Positions 35,801-46,291 of a DNA stretch of 64,000 nucleotides are shown here, in pieces. Below the pieces are notes generated by a model. The model ran no database searches, had not been told where the DNA came from, and saw nothing but the letters and a program-made list of their open reading frames with translations. Positions within the stretch are counted from its first letter, which is position 1. The number at the start of each line of letters is the position of its first letter. This DNA comes from Pyrus communis (lineage: Eukaryota > Streptophyta > Magnoliopsida > Rosales > Rosaceae). The DNA is taken from NCBI RefSeq assembly GCF_963583255.1, contig NC_084816.1, positions 15,115,100 through 15,179,099 on the forward strand, given 5' to 3'. The position numbers were made by a program, and so were the translations under genes.

Positions 35801-36769
35801 CGTTTTGTATTCATGTGCCTCGATCTTATCAGCGCCATCGCAGCAGTAGAGAGCTCCATGATGATTATAGCATCTCTTGTTCCTAACTACTTGATGGGAG
35901 TGATAATTGGAGCAGGATACTTGGTAAGTACAACTGCATATCATTCTTGCAAAGCTTAATTGTATTTATGTAAGTGCACATAAAGTTCTATTTATCACTA
36001 GTTACCGTGTTTGTCTAGGGAATCATGATGATGACTGCCGGATTCTTCCGCTTGCCGCCTGACATTCCCAGACCGGTTTGGCGATATCCTGTTTCATACC
36101 TAAATTATGGTGCATGGGCATTACAGGTACCAAACAAGAACATATTGTAGTTTTGAACTAGCGAAAGTTTACCATTCTTTCCAAAGCTTTGGGTAAACAG
36201 ATCCTTACTAAACCGAAGGACTTTTCTTCCTTACAACCGGTTATACCTAAGAATTACTCCAAAGATACCGAAGGCCCTGCTCATCCTAAATTTTGCCATT
36301 GTTGGGAAGTTTTTCATACAACTCTGCATTTATCAGCCGAAAAAAGGACCTATGAGGAACAGATTATAAATTTTACAATTTGAACTTACCACTGTTATAC
36401 CGGTATATGCAGGGAGAATATAAGAACGCACTGGTTGGCCGTGAATTTGATCCTATTGTACCAAATGGCCCGAAGCTGAAAGGCGAGTATATCCTCACAA
36501 ACATTGCCGGCTTTAAACTGGATCACTCAAAGTGGTGGGACTTGGCTGCTGTTGTAGCCCTTCTTGTGTCTTTTAGAATCATCTTCTTCATCATCCTTAA
36601 GTTCAAAGAGAGAGCTTCGCCTTACTTCCAAACATATTATGCCAAGCATACTCTAAAGCATCTCAAGAAGCGGCCTTCATTCAGGAAGGAGATACCATTC
36701 CCTTCCAAGAGGCACCAACCTCTCCATCCCCTGGCTTTTCAAGAGGGTCTCAACTCTCCACTGCACTAG
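28485..36769 (+). CDS. ABCG half-transporter (WBC type, ABCG15-like), copy 2
   Basis: Nine coding exons: 28485-28782, 32973-33052, 33727-34188, 34811-34927, 35047-35178, 35249-35533, 35651-35923, 36019-36126 and 36413-36769. They give 703 residues in frame. Apart from exon 1 and exon 4 (117 instead of 123 nt), every exon has the same length and phase as in copy 1. Walker A is at residues 85-93, ISGGEKKR near 191 and Walker [14 protein letters not shown] near 211, so the ATPase looks active. The C-terminal membrane domain ends [10 protein letters not shown]. In exon 3, I count about 34 differences to copy 1 in 154 residues, so the two are not recent duplicates. Intron 1 is 4.2 kb and contains a Cassandra array. 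Plasma-membrane lipid export is inferred from family relatives. Confidence 0.93.
28799..28841. repeat. (CA)n microsatellite beside the exon 1 splice donor
   Basis: About 21 CA repeats followed by a short TA run, starting 16 bp after the donor of ABCG copy 2 intron 1, the same place where copy 1 carries (CT)n. Confidence 0.9.
29919..31265 (+). mobile_element. Cassandra TRIM retrotransposon, tandem array of four LTRs
   Basis: Four LTRs of exactly 284 bp (29919-30202, 30273-30556, 30628-30911, 30982-31265) are separated by three internal spacers of 70-71 bp. Each LTR starts TGTGACATCCC or TGTGACATTCC and ends ATGTGACA. Each spacer has the Met-tRNA primer site TTGGTATCAGAGCC and a polypurine tract AAGGGGGGTGGA. 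One target duplication, ATGAA (29914-29918 and 31266-31270), flanks the whole array, so it arose from one insertion event and has three tandem element copies sharing LTRs. Each LTR carries a 5S rRNA-like core, the hallmark of Cassandra. The array lies in sense orientation in intron 1 of ABCG copy 2. It encodes no protein; long minus-strand frames here are chance readings of the repeats. Confidence 0.92.
29980..30100 (+). promoter_or_regulatory. 5S rRNA-like Pol III promoter segment in the first Cassandra LTR
   Basis: Contains GGAACTCCGAAGTTAAGCGAG (A-box region), followed by CAATCCCATGATGGGTGACC (C-box region) and CTGGGAAGTTGCTCGTG. The order and spacing match 5S rRNA genes, while the rest is diverged. 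Equivalent segments occur in the three other LTRs; the third has CTGTGAAGTTACTCGTG, a changed downstream part. This is not a functional 5S rRNA gene because the stems outside the promoter are not conserved. Confidence 0.8.
31271..32972 (+). other. Rest of intron 1 of ABCG copy 2
   Basis: AT-rich intronic sequence with poly(A/T) runs up to the branch/acceptor region TTTTGCTGTTTTGCAG before exon 2. No further element was recognised. Confidence 0.6.
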
Positions 36770-39322
36770 AAGCAGCAACAGAAACGCCATCCGCGGTTTT
36801 TCATTTAGTAGCACTTGCAGATAGCAACACCTTGCCTCAACCTTGTAGTTCCTTTTATATTCTGCAGTCTGCAGAATTATTACCTGATTAGAAGTGTGCA
36901 TGAGAGAGAGAGAGAGAGAGAGAGCAAAATAAGAGCAGTAGCAATTTTCTGAGCAGAATCTCAATAGAAGATATGTGTGGCACGAGCAAGCATAATAATT
37001 TTTTTAGTTTTAATAAAATTTACTCACTTGACTTAGGATTTACAAAATACAAAGTTCCATGGGACAGGTTCACCGTGACAGGGGCATTCCAGTCACTAAT
37101 ACGAGATCATGTGTAAGGTTGGGATGCCACGGTGCCAGTGAGCCCGTTTCAACTCTTTATTCTTTTGCATGGTGCAAAAATGATAAACAGAGTTGGAGGG
37201 AGTGTAGTGTAAGATTGTAACAGTAGAGCGTGATGGGCGTGGTAATAAAAAACATGGGGCTCGCGGTTAGGCGCATCTTCCACAATTGTCTCAGCACATA
37301 GAACATGTGTGTGCAAGAGGCTAAAGGCAAACTCCACACTCAGGCCAACAGAAAGCAGCTTGTTTCCTGTAACTCCAAAAAATCAGGTTGGGGCCTAAGA
37401 AAACACAGAAACCAGAGGCAGAACCTCGATGTGTCTCGGCATGTAACCAAGTCAGCGTCAAAGAATGCATAGTAAGCAGATCCTCTCTAAAGCAGAAAGC
37501 TGAATCCTTGCACTCAAAGGAGTAGTACTTACTACTACATATTTTCATCACTCTGCCACAGAACTTTGACGAAGATCAACGGTTTACCGAGTCTGGAATA
37601 GATGAAGACTAGGCTCAACGAAGACAACTCAAAGGCAGGACCGGAAATTTGAAAGGGTACAAGGAGTAGAGATTAATAAAGTAGAAAGCTGAGCGATATG
37701 CACTCAGAATAATATCGCCTGCAAACAGCAACAATACTGCTGTTTGATGGAAAACTATAGAAGTGATGAAACCACGCTCGGGGAGCCTTTGCGAGTTGGA
37801 CATTATACACGTCGTTGTTGACTCATCGGAGGTAATAGAAGTCAGGATGTAGAATCAATTAAACTAATTACAACCAAGCTAGTTTCCTGTTGATCAATCA
37901 ATCGTACGCAAAAGCAGCACAAACGGGAAACAGAAACATCTACTTACCTTGTTCTGTTTTCCTTCCTCCAAGTTTTTCTTTCGAAAACCAAGTCAAAAAT
38001 TTGCGGATCAACCGTGTTCTTTTCCTAATCTATAATTACAAGCAATCAGTTCTAACTCTTGATTAAAGAATTCGCTGATTAGTGGACTCGGCCTCAAACT
38101 GCAGCGTGAGTAATCACCTGCTTTCTGAAAATAGAGTTGAAAACATCTTCATGAGCTTCAAGAAAATTTTGACAGTAATATGATGAGACAAGATGAAGAC
38201 AAGATCAGATAAGATCTGGTACAAGACCGAGGCAAGACAATAATCAATACATGATATGAGCAAGACATGAACAGACGACAATGTTTCAGGATTATCAAAG
38301 ACAATAACCGGCAAATCGTCCCTTTTCCCTTTGTGTGATCAAAGTAGAGCAACAGTAGCAAAGGGTTTAGGTCTCACAAGCTTATTAGACCGAACTAGAC
38401 CTCCCTGAATATAAACCTTGAGTTAAGCCAACTGGCTGTGGATCAAGATCAACTTACCAAGCTCTAAACAGCCTCAACATGGGTAAATACTTCTCGACTA
38501 GCCTTGGACCGTCTATCGCAAAACTTAGGATGTGCTTCTCATAAACTGTTGTTAAAAAAAGGACAACCTTCAGCCCAAATCTTAGATTGAGAGAAGAAAA
38601 GCGTGAATCTTTCAATCTGTCATGTGCCCCAGGAGTAGCTAAGCAGAATAAATATGACCCTAATGTTGCAATTCTCATACCAGATTATCCTCCATAAACA
38701 AGTATCCCCCTGTTCTATAGCAAATGTGCAATTTCTTCGACATCCAGATTAAAAAACAATCATAGAACTACACCCACGATCGGTTTTGGTGAGCGGTTAC
38801 CGAAAATTTGTTGCTCCAACATGACACTTGACTAAGATTGCTCAGGAAAAACTGCTTCGAGACTATGGATAGTTCCCAAAAGTGAAATCAAACTCGACAA
38901 CTCTTCAAGGTCCTAATGATGGTACCCAAGGTCAATGTTGTCTGACAGTACAAAATCTCCTACCAAGCCCAAATCTAGCCCACAGTCAGGAAACTAAAAC
39001 ATGACCCCATCTCTAACTCTAACCTAGACTACCTGAAGAATACGATGAAGCTAGGAAAATCTCAACGTATTGAATCTACCTCTAATTTCAAAGCTCTTGA
39101 GTCTTCAAAGGAATCAGTACTATACAAAGATGCCTTCGTTATTGCACCTTCTCAAATCTCCGAAGTCTTGATGTCTTCATTTAAGCATAAACACAATGTC
39201 ATGAAAGCTGCAAACCTAATATTCAAAAACAAAATGTTAGGTGCGATTGCTATTTTACCCCAAATCTCCAAATTCCTTCCACAAACATATTTAACATCTT
39301 AAATGTTTCACAATAAAGACAT
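36770..39322. other. 3' flank of ABCG copy 2 and gene-less spacer
   Basis: The first 250 bp probably form the 3' untranslated region, with a (GA)11 run at 36903-36924 and AATAAAATTT near 37012. After that I see only short frames on both strands, of balanced base composition, that match nothing I know. A non-coding transcript or decayed gene cannot be excluded. Confidence 0.4.
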
Positions 39323-39436
39323 AAAAAGGGTCACCCCAAGCCAACAAGGTTCCCTGCCTTGCGAGGGTCTAGGGGAACATCTATAGTACGCAGCCTTACA
39401 CTTGCTTTTGCAAAGAGGCTGTTTCCATGGTTACGC
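39323..39436 (-). mobile_element. Au-type SINE, 5'-truncated
   Basis: Read on the minus strand it contains GGAAACAGCCTCTTTGCAAA, AGCAAGTGTAAGGCTGCGTA and GACCCTCGCAAGGCAGGGAA, then ends GGGGTGACCCTTTTTATG. This is the order of the 3' half of the angiosperm Au SINE family, including its short T tail. The tRNA-like 5' half with Pol III boxes is absent. A long A run (39436-39463) sits at the truncated side. Confidence 0.65.
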
Positions 39437-39468
<32 letters not shown>

Positions 39469-40585
39469 TATTTAAACCCCCTACAGTTTAAAAGAAAGAT
39501 TAATATAGTACAGACGATAATAATAATAGTGGAATATGAAGAAGTGCCTAAACACTGCATAGATTGGTTAAGTTTGTTTTGCAAGAGCCTATATTGAGTG
39601 GTCAAAATATTAGCAATAGATGCAGAAAACAAGCAAGAACCCTCAAGTTATTCCCAAATCACTAATCCTCTAGACATAACCCTTAATGTACCGTTGGCAC
39701 TGCCACTGGTTATGCCAAGAGAAAGCACTGCAATCCTCATGTTACAAAGTGAAAGCTGTTAATCAACAACCTGAGAATCCACAACATCATGAGCGACTAG
39801 AAAATACAGCAAGACTTTCATTCTAAAAGAAATATGACTAAGCAGAGGTATAACAAAGAATGTAATCCATTATTTTAGTTGCCTCTATAATACAGTTGAT
39901 GTAAGCGCTCAGTGCTCAACGAACGAACCTCCTGTCATAAGAGGAAACATCCAATTAGATCTAAAATAGCAAAAAGATAACAGAATATAAGCATGACAAA
40001 TATTCCATCTCATGCCAACCGTAAAGATCAATGTCTCGTACTAATCAGTTACCAATTTCAGAACCGAAGTAGAGAATCAGAGATGGAGCTTTTGCTAGGA
40101 ACTATGTTAGGTACTGCAAAAGCACAGTTAAAGTTGAAAGAGAATGAACTTTCTAAAGATATACCAAATGAATAAATAAAACCATAGACAAAGGTATAAT
40201 TACTGAAACAGCTACGTTTGAGCCTGTGATAATTTGGAAAGAAGTGTACTACTAAACCAATGCAAAAGGATCTAGAATCTGAAACATGACAACAGTACAG
40301 AGATATTATCAAATACACAAGCACGAAGAACAGAGATATTTATCAAACACGGCAAACGGGAAATTGTCCGGATATGCAATATCATTATGTTTTCCATTAG
40401 AACTTGTCAGACAAAGGTCAAGAATACAATGCTTATCATTCAGTTCAAGTTGTAATTTTAGCAGCAACTAAAATTACAAAGGAAAGTTGAACTCATATGC
40501 CATCCATGAAGGTTTTCCATTCCTGCGTTTTGGCTTCGGAAGCCTCCAGAACACACAAACAGGGTTGAATGGTGCTGGGTTCTGG
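39437..40585. other. Spacer, probable 3' region of the TRAUCO-like gene
   Basis: No coding frame of note. The part near 40400-40585 probably carries the 3' untranslated region of the minus-strand gene. Confidence 0.4.
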
Positions 40586-43401
40586 TTATTGTTTCTTCTC
40601 ATCAGACACTCCATTTTCAACTCGGTTTTCAAACCCATGATAAGGAACTTCAACCATGGGCAGGGGCACTGGACGTCCATCAAAGTCTTCTGGAAAGAAT
40701 TCAAAATCAGGGCCGAAATTGAACTTGACAACACAATTTGGTTGATGTGGAAGAGTATACATTGAAGCAGCAGGATAGTAACGTCCACCATATAGATCCT
40801 TAAAAGCAACTCCTTGGCATACCCCATTTTTGAAAAACGATATCTCACTTCCTGCAAAGCAAATCAATAATCACTCCAATGGTTACCCTTCCAAGAAAAC
40901 AAACGCAGGTTATAACTTAGCAGAATAGAAACATTTCTGTAGTTGAACAGAAGTTTGAAAAAAAAAAATGCTCATAAATCCCAGAAAAAATTATTAAAGG
41001 GGCAAGTTGGTGGAAGAGGCAGCATTTTGAACCTATTCCAAACCCAGTGAGTTAAAGACACCCCCAAAATAATATGTACAATTGCATGCTTGGATGCTAA
41101 CTTTCTATTGCACACAATATACGGATGGCAATGGGTTGAATACCAAACATGCGAACTGGTATTGGAATTGGATGAGAACACCAAAACAATGTTTCCTTTT
41201 AATCTCAGGAAAAAAGAACAATTAGGTAACAAGTTGGCGAGAAGAAAGCATTTTCACCCATGGAAAAGCCATAAATCAAATGTGCAATTAAATTATTTAC
41301 GAGATACAAATTTTTTACTTTAGGTCATTTGGTAAAGAAAATACAGATATCATCAGGTTTAAATAGCTGAAGGTTTCCATTGCCATGTCACACAAATACT
41401 CAATTTCCTGTTTCATTGAAGTAGAAATAGAATAAATCTTTCACTATGCTAATTAGATTGTAACTGGACATCACATCCCAAGAGTCAATGCCTGCATGGC
41501 TTGTAAGTATCTTATGAATTTCAAATAATTCTCATGCCGTGCAATCTACCAACGCCTATATACCGTCTGAGTCAAAATCGGCCTCTATGGGGGGTAGACT
41601 CATGCATTACAGTTCAACCAGTCACTGCAGAGGCAGTTCTTCAAATTAATCATTCTGATTACTCATTCCCAAAATATTCCGATTACCTAATTTTATACCA
41701 AGCTTTTGTGCTATGACTTGTTGAACAAAGTGAAATATTTATATAGAAGCGATAATTCCATCCCCTTGAAACCATTTCAACCACTTCATAACTAGTTTGG
41801 CTAAAATGCACTAAGATCACTTCTCCCATCTCTCTCCTTCTTCTGCACAAGCACATGGTACAATCATATGTCTCTTGGCTAATATAGTAAAAGAACTCAG
41901 AATTATAGTACGTTCTCTTGGCTAATGTTGTTCCCTGAAGTTAGTTAGCGGAGACAATAGGTCACAAGTGCAGTATAATGCTACAAACAACATTGTGCAA
42001 TAGAGATAAATAAAGACTATAAGTCACAAGTTCAGTTGTCTTGATCATCTTTTAGTCTGAATAGGTGTTATTCGGTCAGTCTTCAAGCAAGGGGTGTTTT
42101 GTCTTATGCTGAGTTAAGGTTTATCTTCAATACACTACTAAAGACGCACATTTTATATCCTATCATACCAACATCTGTTTGGTTCAACTCATTCATGATT
42201 TCAGTTACAATCACAGGGAAAGAGTGCCATAGCAGTTGAGCTGTGCAAGCATATTCGAATTCACATTCATAATACGAAACAAGAATGCCTATGCAAGAAA
42301 CACAATGCTCTGCAATAAATTTCACACAAAAGGCAACCACGACAACAAAATCACATAAAAAAACAATTGAAAACATCAACACTGCAAAAAACGTCACCCA
42401 CCAGGCACTACTTTTGGAGGATCCTCCTTCGCGTCAGGGGCACAAGCATACCGCTGACCCTTATACCAAACCAAATGGGGCGGCTTCGGGGCGTACGACC
42501 CCCCATCTGGCAAGTTTATATAAAACCCAATAACATCACCTTCCTTATACCCTTCCTCCCCATACTTCTCCCTCAAAGCCTTATGCACCTTACTCCCATC
42601 AATGTCCCTGTACCCGAAACTATTTCCATCATACCCGACGGGCGCCTGCAAGTCCCCTTTCTCAGTGGACCAGCCAAGCCTTGTGTGGCCACTCTCTCCC
42701 AAATTCACCACCTTTATTTCAAAATACCAAGCCCCCTCCGCCGCTCCTCTGGTGGCCCTAACCATTCTGTACCCTTTCGCGCTACCCGCATTCATTCGGT
42801 CCTCACTCACCTCCACTTTCTCCGCCTTGTACACCTTCGAGAGGCAGATTGTCATGTCCGGCGTGTCGTCGGTTTTGTCCGGGAACCGCGTCACCGGAGT
42901 GATGAAGACGGTGTCGTCCCTGGGGGCATTGTGGTTGTTGTTATTGGCCTTGCTCTTCTTTTTCCCCTTGCGGGTCGATTTAGTGACCCACACATTGTTG
43001 TTCTTCTTCTTCGATTTCTTCGAATTGGGGGCGGTTGGAGCGGCGGCGGCGCTTCCGTTGGAGATGGGCAGAGGCGGTGGGGTCTGATCTTGGTCCGGAG
43101 AGGGCGCGGCGGTTAGGGAAGAGAGCTGCTTTTGCTTCTTGGGAGGCGGGTCGTCATCGTCGTTGTCGATCTCTTGGGATTTGATAGACTCGGAAAGAGA
43201 TTCGGAGGCTTCGGTTTCTGTTTTACTGCCGTTTTGCGGGTCGGTGGAAGGTGGGTTTAGGGTATCGGTGTCGGGGTCGTCGGTGGTGGGTTCAGGTGGT
43301 TCGATGGGCTCAGCAGTTGAGATTGCGGCGGCGGCGGTTGTGGGTTTCGATTGTTCGTCTTCTTCGTCGTCTTCGTCTCTGTAGGTGCGAAGGTTGTCCA
43401 T
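40586..43401 (-). CDS. TRO: TRAUCO/Ash2-like SPRY-domain protein
   Basis: Two coding exons, 42402-43401 and 40586-40851, join in phase 1 (CCT-G / GA-AGT) to 421 residues. Residues 1-165 are low complexity: acidic and Ser/Thr/Pro-rich, then a basic KKSKKKNNN / RKGKKKSK stretch that suggests nuclear import. From about residue 200 a SPRY domain follows, with [49 protein letters not shown] and ISFFKNG. This is the Ash2-type SPRY of plant TRAUCO, a core subunit of COMPASS-like H3K4 methyltransferase complexes needed for embryo development in Arabidopsis. The start at 43401 ([16 protein letters not shown]) is preferred because upstream in-frame codons look like leader sequence. The 1.55 kb intron splits the SPRY domain. 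A solo LTR lies about 460 bp upstream. Confidence 0.9.
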
Positions 43402-43861
43402 GTCTTGGGAAAAAAACAGAGAGAGAGAGAAAGAACTCGAAAATTTGAAATGGGGAGAGAGAGAAAGAGAAGTGGGTTCTGTTGCTAACACTCAGGTTTC
43501 TGTCTGCATAAACCTGGGATATAAGGTGGGACTGAAATCTTAAGGAGTGTCTGAAAATTTTGAAGAATATGTCGAACTACTGGATTGGATTGGGCTATGT
43601 TCTCTTTTATTTTTGGAGGCAATCGAAGTTTGAAGGCCCGGTTCCAGTCGACCCACAAAAGGGGACCTATCAACCAACTCAAAGCCACACCGTTACAAGC
43701 CGTTTAATAACTATTTCGTTTTGAAAAATTTTATTTAGACTCAAAATTCTCTCAATACACCTTTGGCTTATATTCTATTTTTTTTAATTTCAATTTTGGC
43801 CCCAGATAGAAAATAGGTTAAGAAAGAAAAAGAAAAAACAAACAGCCTATTAATAGAAAAT
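43402..43861. other. Promoter region of the TRAUCO-like gene
   Basis: Non-coding upstream sequence on the minus-strand gene, with GA/CT-rich leader tracts near 43420-43470. It is cut off from further upstream sequence by the solo LTR. Confidence 0.4.
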
Positions 43862-46286
43862 TGTAACGACCAGTCCCCAAATATTTCGGTTTTTCTAATT
43901 TTATAGGTGAATTTATGAAAATGCCCTTCGAGGTAAAAACGTTGACTTTTTTTTACCGCCTTGCAATGTCACGTTTCCTTGGTGTTTCCTTATAGTACTC
44001 GTCGCTACGAACGCGTGGGCACAAACAAAATGTAATTTGGAATTATAACGAAGAAGTTGTAGGTGAGCGAAGTTGAGGGCAAATCTAGAAGGCTCCAAAT
44101 TTGCTGGAGCAGGGAGATGGAGCCACGTGTGTGGAAGTGATGGAAAGATTAGGAGAGAAAGGACGGCGTGCTGCCCAATTGGGAAATAGGAGAAGAGTGT
44201 GAACCAATGGGAAAGGAGAGAAATGAGAGAAAGGAGGAAGGACGGGAACCCGATCCTTTCCCTTCGACCTGATTTCCGTCTACGACCTAACCCAACACCT
44301 ATTTGTTCTCTGACTCTTTTTTATGCGGTTTTTCCGGCTATTCACAGCCATTCACCACCTAGAAAATATTCCATGATCTCCCCTCTTCCATTTTCATCCA
44401 ATAAACGATGAATTTTGGCCAAAGTTTTGTGGATCTTGCGTCAATAGCTTCGAGGACACCACAGTGGCGATCCGCCACTCCGACAAACTTCATCGTTGAT
44501 GACCACCACCAAAAGACTTCTCTTGAGGCCAAGAATAAACCCCAAACCAGTTTGGAGACCGTGGAGTAGCAGAGGCAGGCGAATCGAAGTACACCCCTTT
44601 CTAAGGTTTCCGACGGGTTAAGGGTGTTTTCAGATGTTTTTTCAATCGAATTGGACTTCAGCTCAGGTATAAAGTTCTTCCCCTCGATGAGCTCTATATT
44701 CCTGTAAAATTTGGTGAATTTTGGAGTTGGGTGGAATCTGTGGTTTCCGTTCGTCGGAAACCGCCACATGCGACGGCGCGTGGCTTTCCCAACAGTCGTC
44801 CCGTGGCGGCTCGTGTGGTGGTGCGTAGGGGGAATCTGAGGTCTCTCCTTAGGTTTTTCGACGTGCCGAATCCGAATTCGTTGTCCGTTTTCCCAAATTC
44901 TGTCGTTTTGGTAGAGTTTTTCTAAATGGCCCCTATATGTATTTAGGTGCGTCGGTTGGAAGTGACCCCGTCCTCGCTAGCATGAACGACTCCTCAGCAA
45001 TGGAATACTGTGAGTGGACCCCTTCTAAACTTGCATCTCTTTATAAAATATTAGGCTTGCATTCACGAAAAGCATGATTTCATGAATTTAACGTTTTATG
45101 CATTAATTATGATTTATCGAATTTATGTTTTACGAAAGATTATGAATTATTGAATTTTCATATATAAAATTCTATGGCTTTCGAATATGATTTATTTTGC
45201 GGATTTACGAATATGGTATATTTATGGATTCATAAGATGAGACTTTGAGCTTTTGAGCTCCGGATTGATATGAGTTTTGAGGTATGTTTTCGGTGCTTAT
45301 CTGGTGGGTTATCATACAACACATACACACAACCGAGTATGTAGACGTCTATGACCATAGGACACAATGATGATATTTATGACATAAACCAGCTTAACTA
45401 GCCCGGGGCTAGTGTCGGTGTGATATGTTATATGTATATGTTTCTTCTCTGGCGTAACCCGAAGTCGTACAGCTTCACCTTCTGGTGATGGACCCCCCCC
45501 CCCCCCCAAATTTCTTCTCTAGCATAACCCAAAGTTGTATAGCTTCACCTTCGGGTGATGGACCCACTACATATACATATATATGTTATATCATTTTCTC
45601 CAGCATAACCCAGAATCGTACAACTTCACCTTCGGGTGATGGACCATGGTTTCTTCACTGGCATAACCCAGTGTCGTACAGCTTCACCTTTGGTGATGGT
45701 TATGCCTTTAGGCCGCTATGATACCCTTAGTGAGTATCGTATTGATGAGATTTACGGATTTGCCTTCAGTCGGCGATAACACCCTTATTGAGCATTGTTT
45801 TACACATACATATTTTATGAACATTTTCATGGCATGCTAGAGTTTTCAGAAAACCTACTATGTAGTATTATATATATATGTGTGTGTTTTCAAAAGAGGG
45901 GGTTAATATGTTCATAAAGAAAATGGTTTTCTTGTTATTATTATTATTATTATTATTATAAACTTTGGTCCACTCACTCTTTTGGTTTTGCACCCCCTCA
46001 GGAGTTAGAATGGAGGCATGCAATCCCGGCGCCAGGACACTTCCGCCTAGGTATCTTCGAGTCTCCTCTATGTAGGACTCGTTCCTTGGTTCATACCTTT
46101 TTATAATAATTCTTTTGCATTATTCTTATATAGTTGTATACTCTAAACACATTCCTTCATTAGTATATTACTTTCTAATCACATATTTTAATTTGCATGC
46201 ATGTTTAAAATGGCTTCGTTACCCTCGGGTGTTGGCTAGCATGTGCCTATCCTAGTATTTAGGGATATCGGGATTGGGGCGTGTCA
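43862..46286 (+). mobile_element. Solo LTR of a gypsy-like retrotransposon (2.43 kb)
   Basis: Starts TGTAACGACCAGTCCCC and ends GGGGCGTGTCA (TG..CA). It is flanked by perfect AAAAT duplications (43857-43861 and 46287-46291). There is no internal region, so it is a recombination product. Within it, at about 45438-45700, four copies of a motif around CAGCTTCACCTTCGGGTGATGG occur, one of them interrupted by a C17 run near 45487, and a (TTA)n run lies at 45934-45960. Parts of its 5' start resemble the LTR-like sequence at 839-1903. Confidence 0.87.
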
Positions 46287-46291
46287 AAAAT

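Noticed and set aside
42367..43384. Plus-strand frames of 249, 161 and 81 codons
   Set aside because: They lie opposite exon 1 of the TRAUCO-like gene, which has recognisable SPRY motifs in the minus frame.
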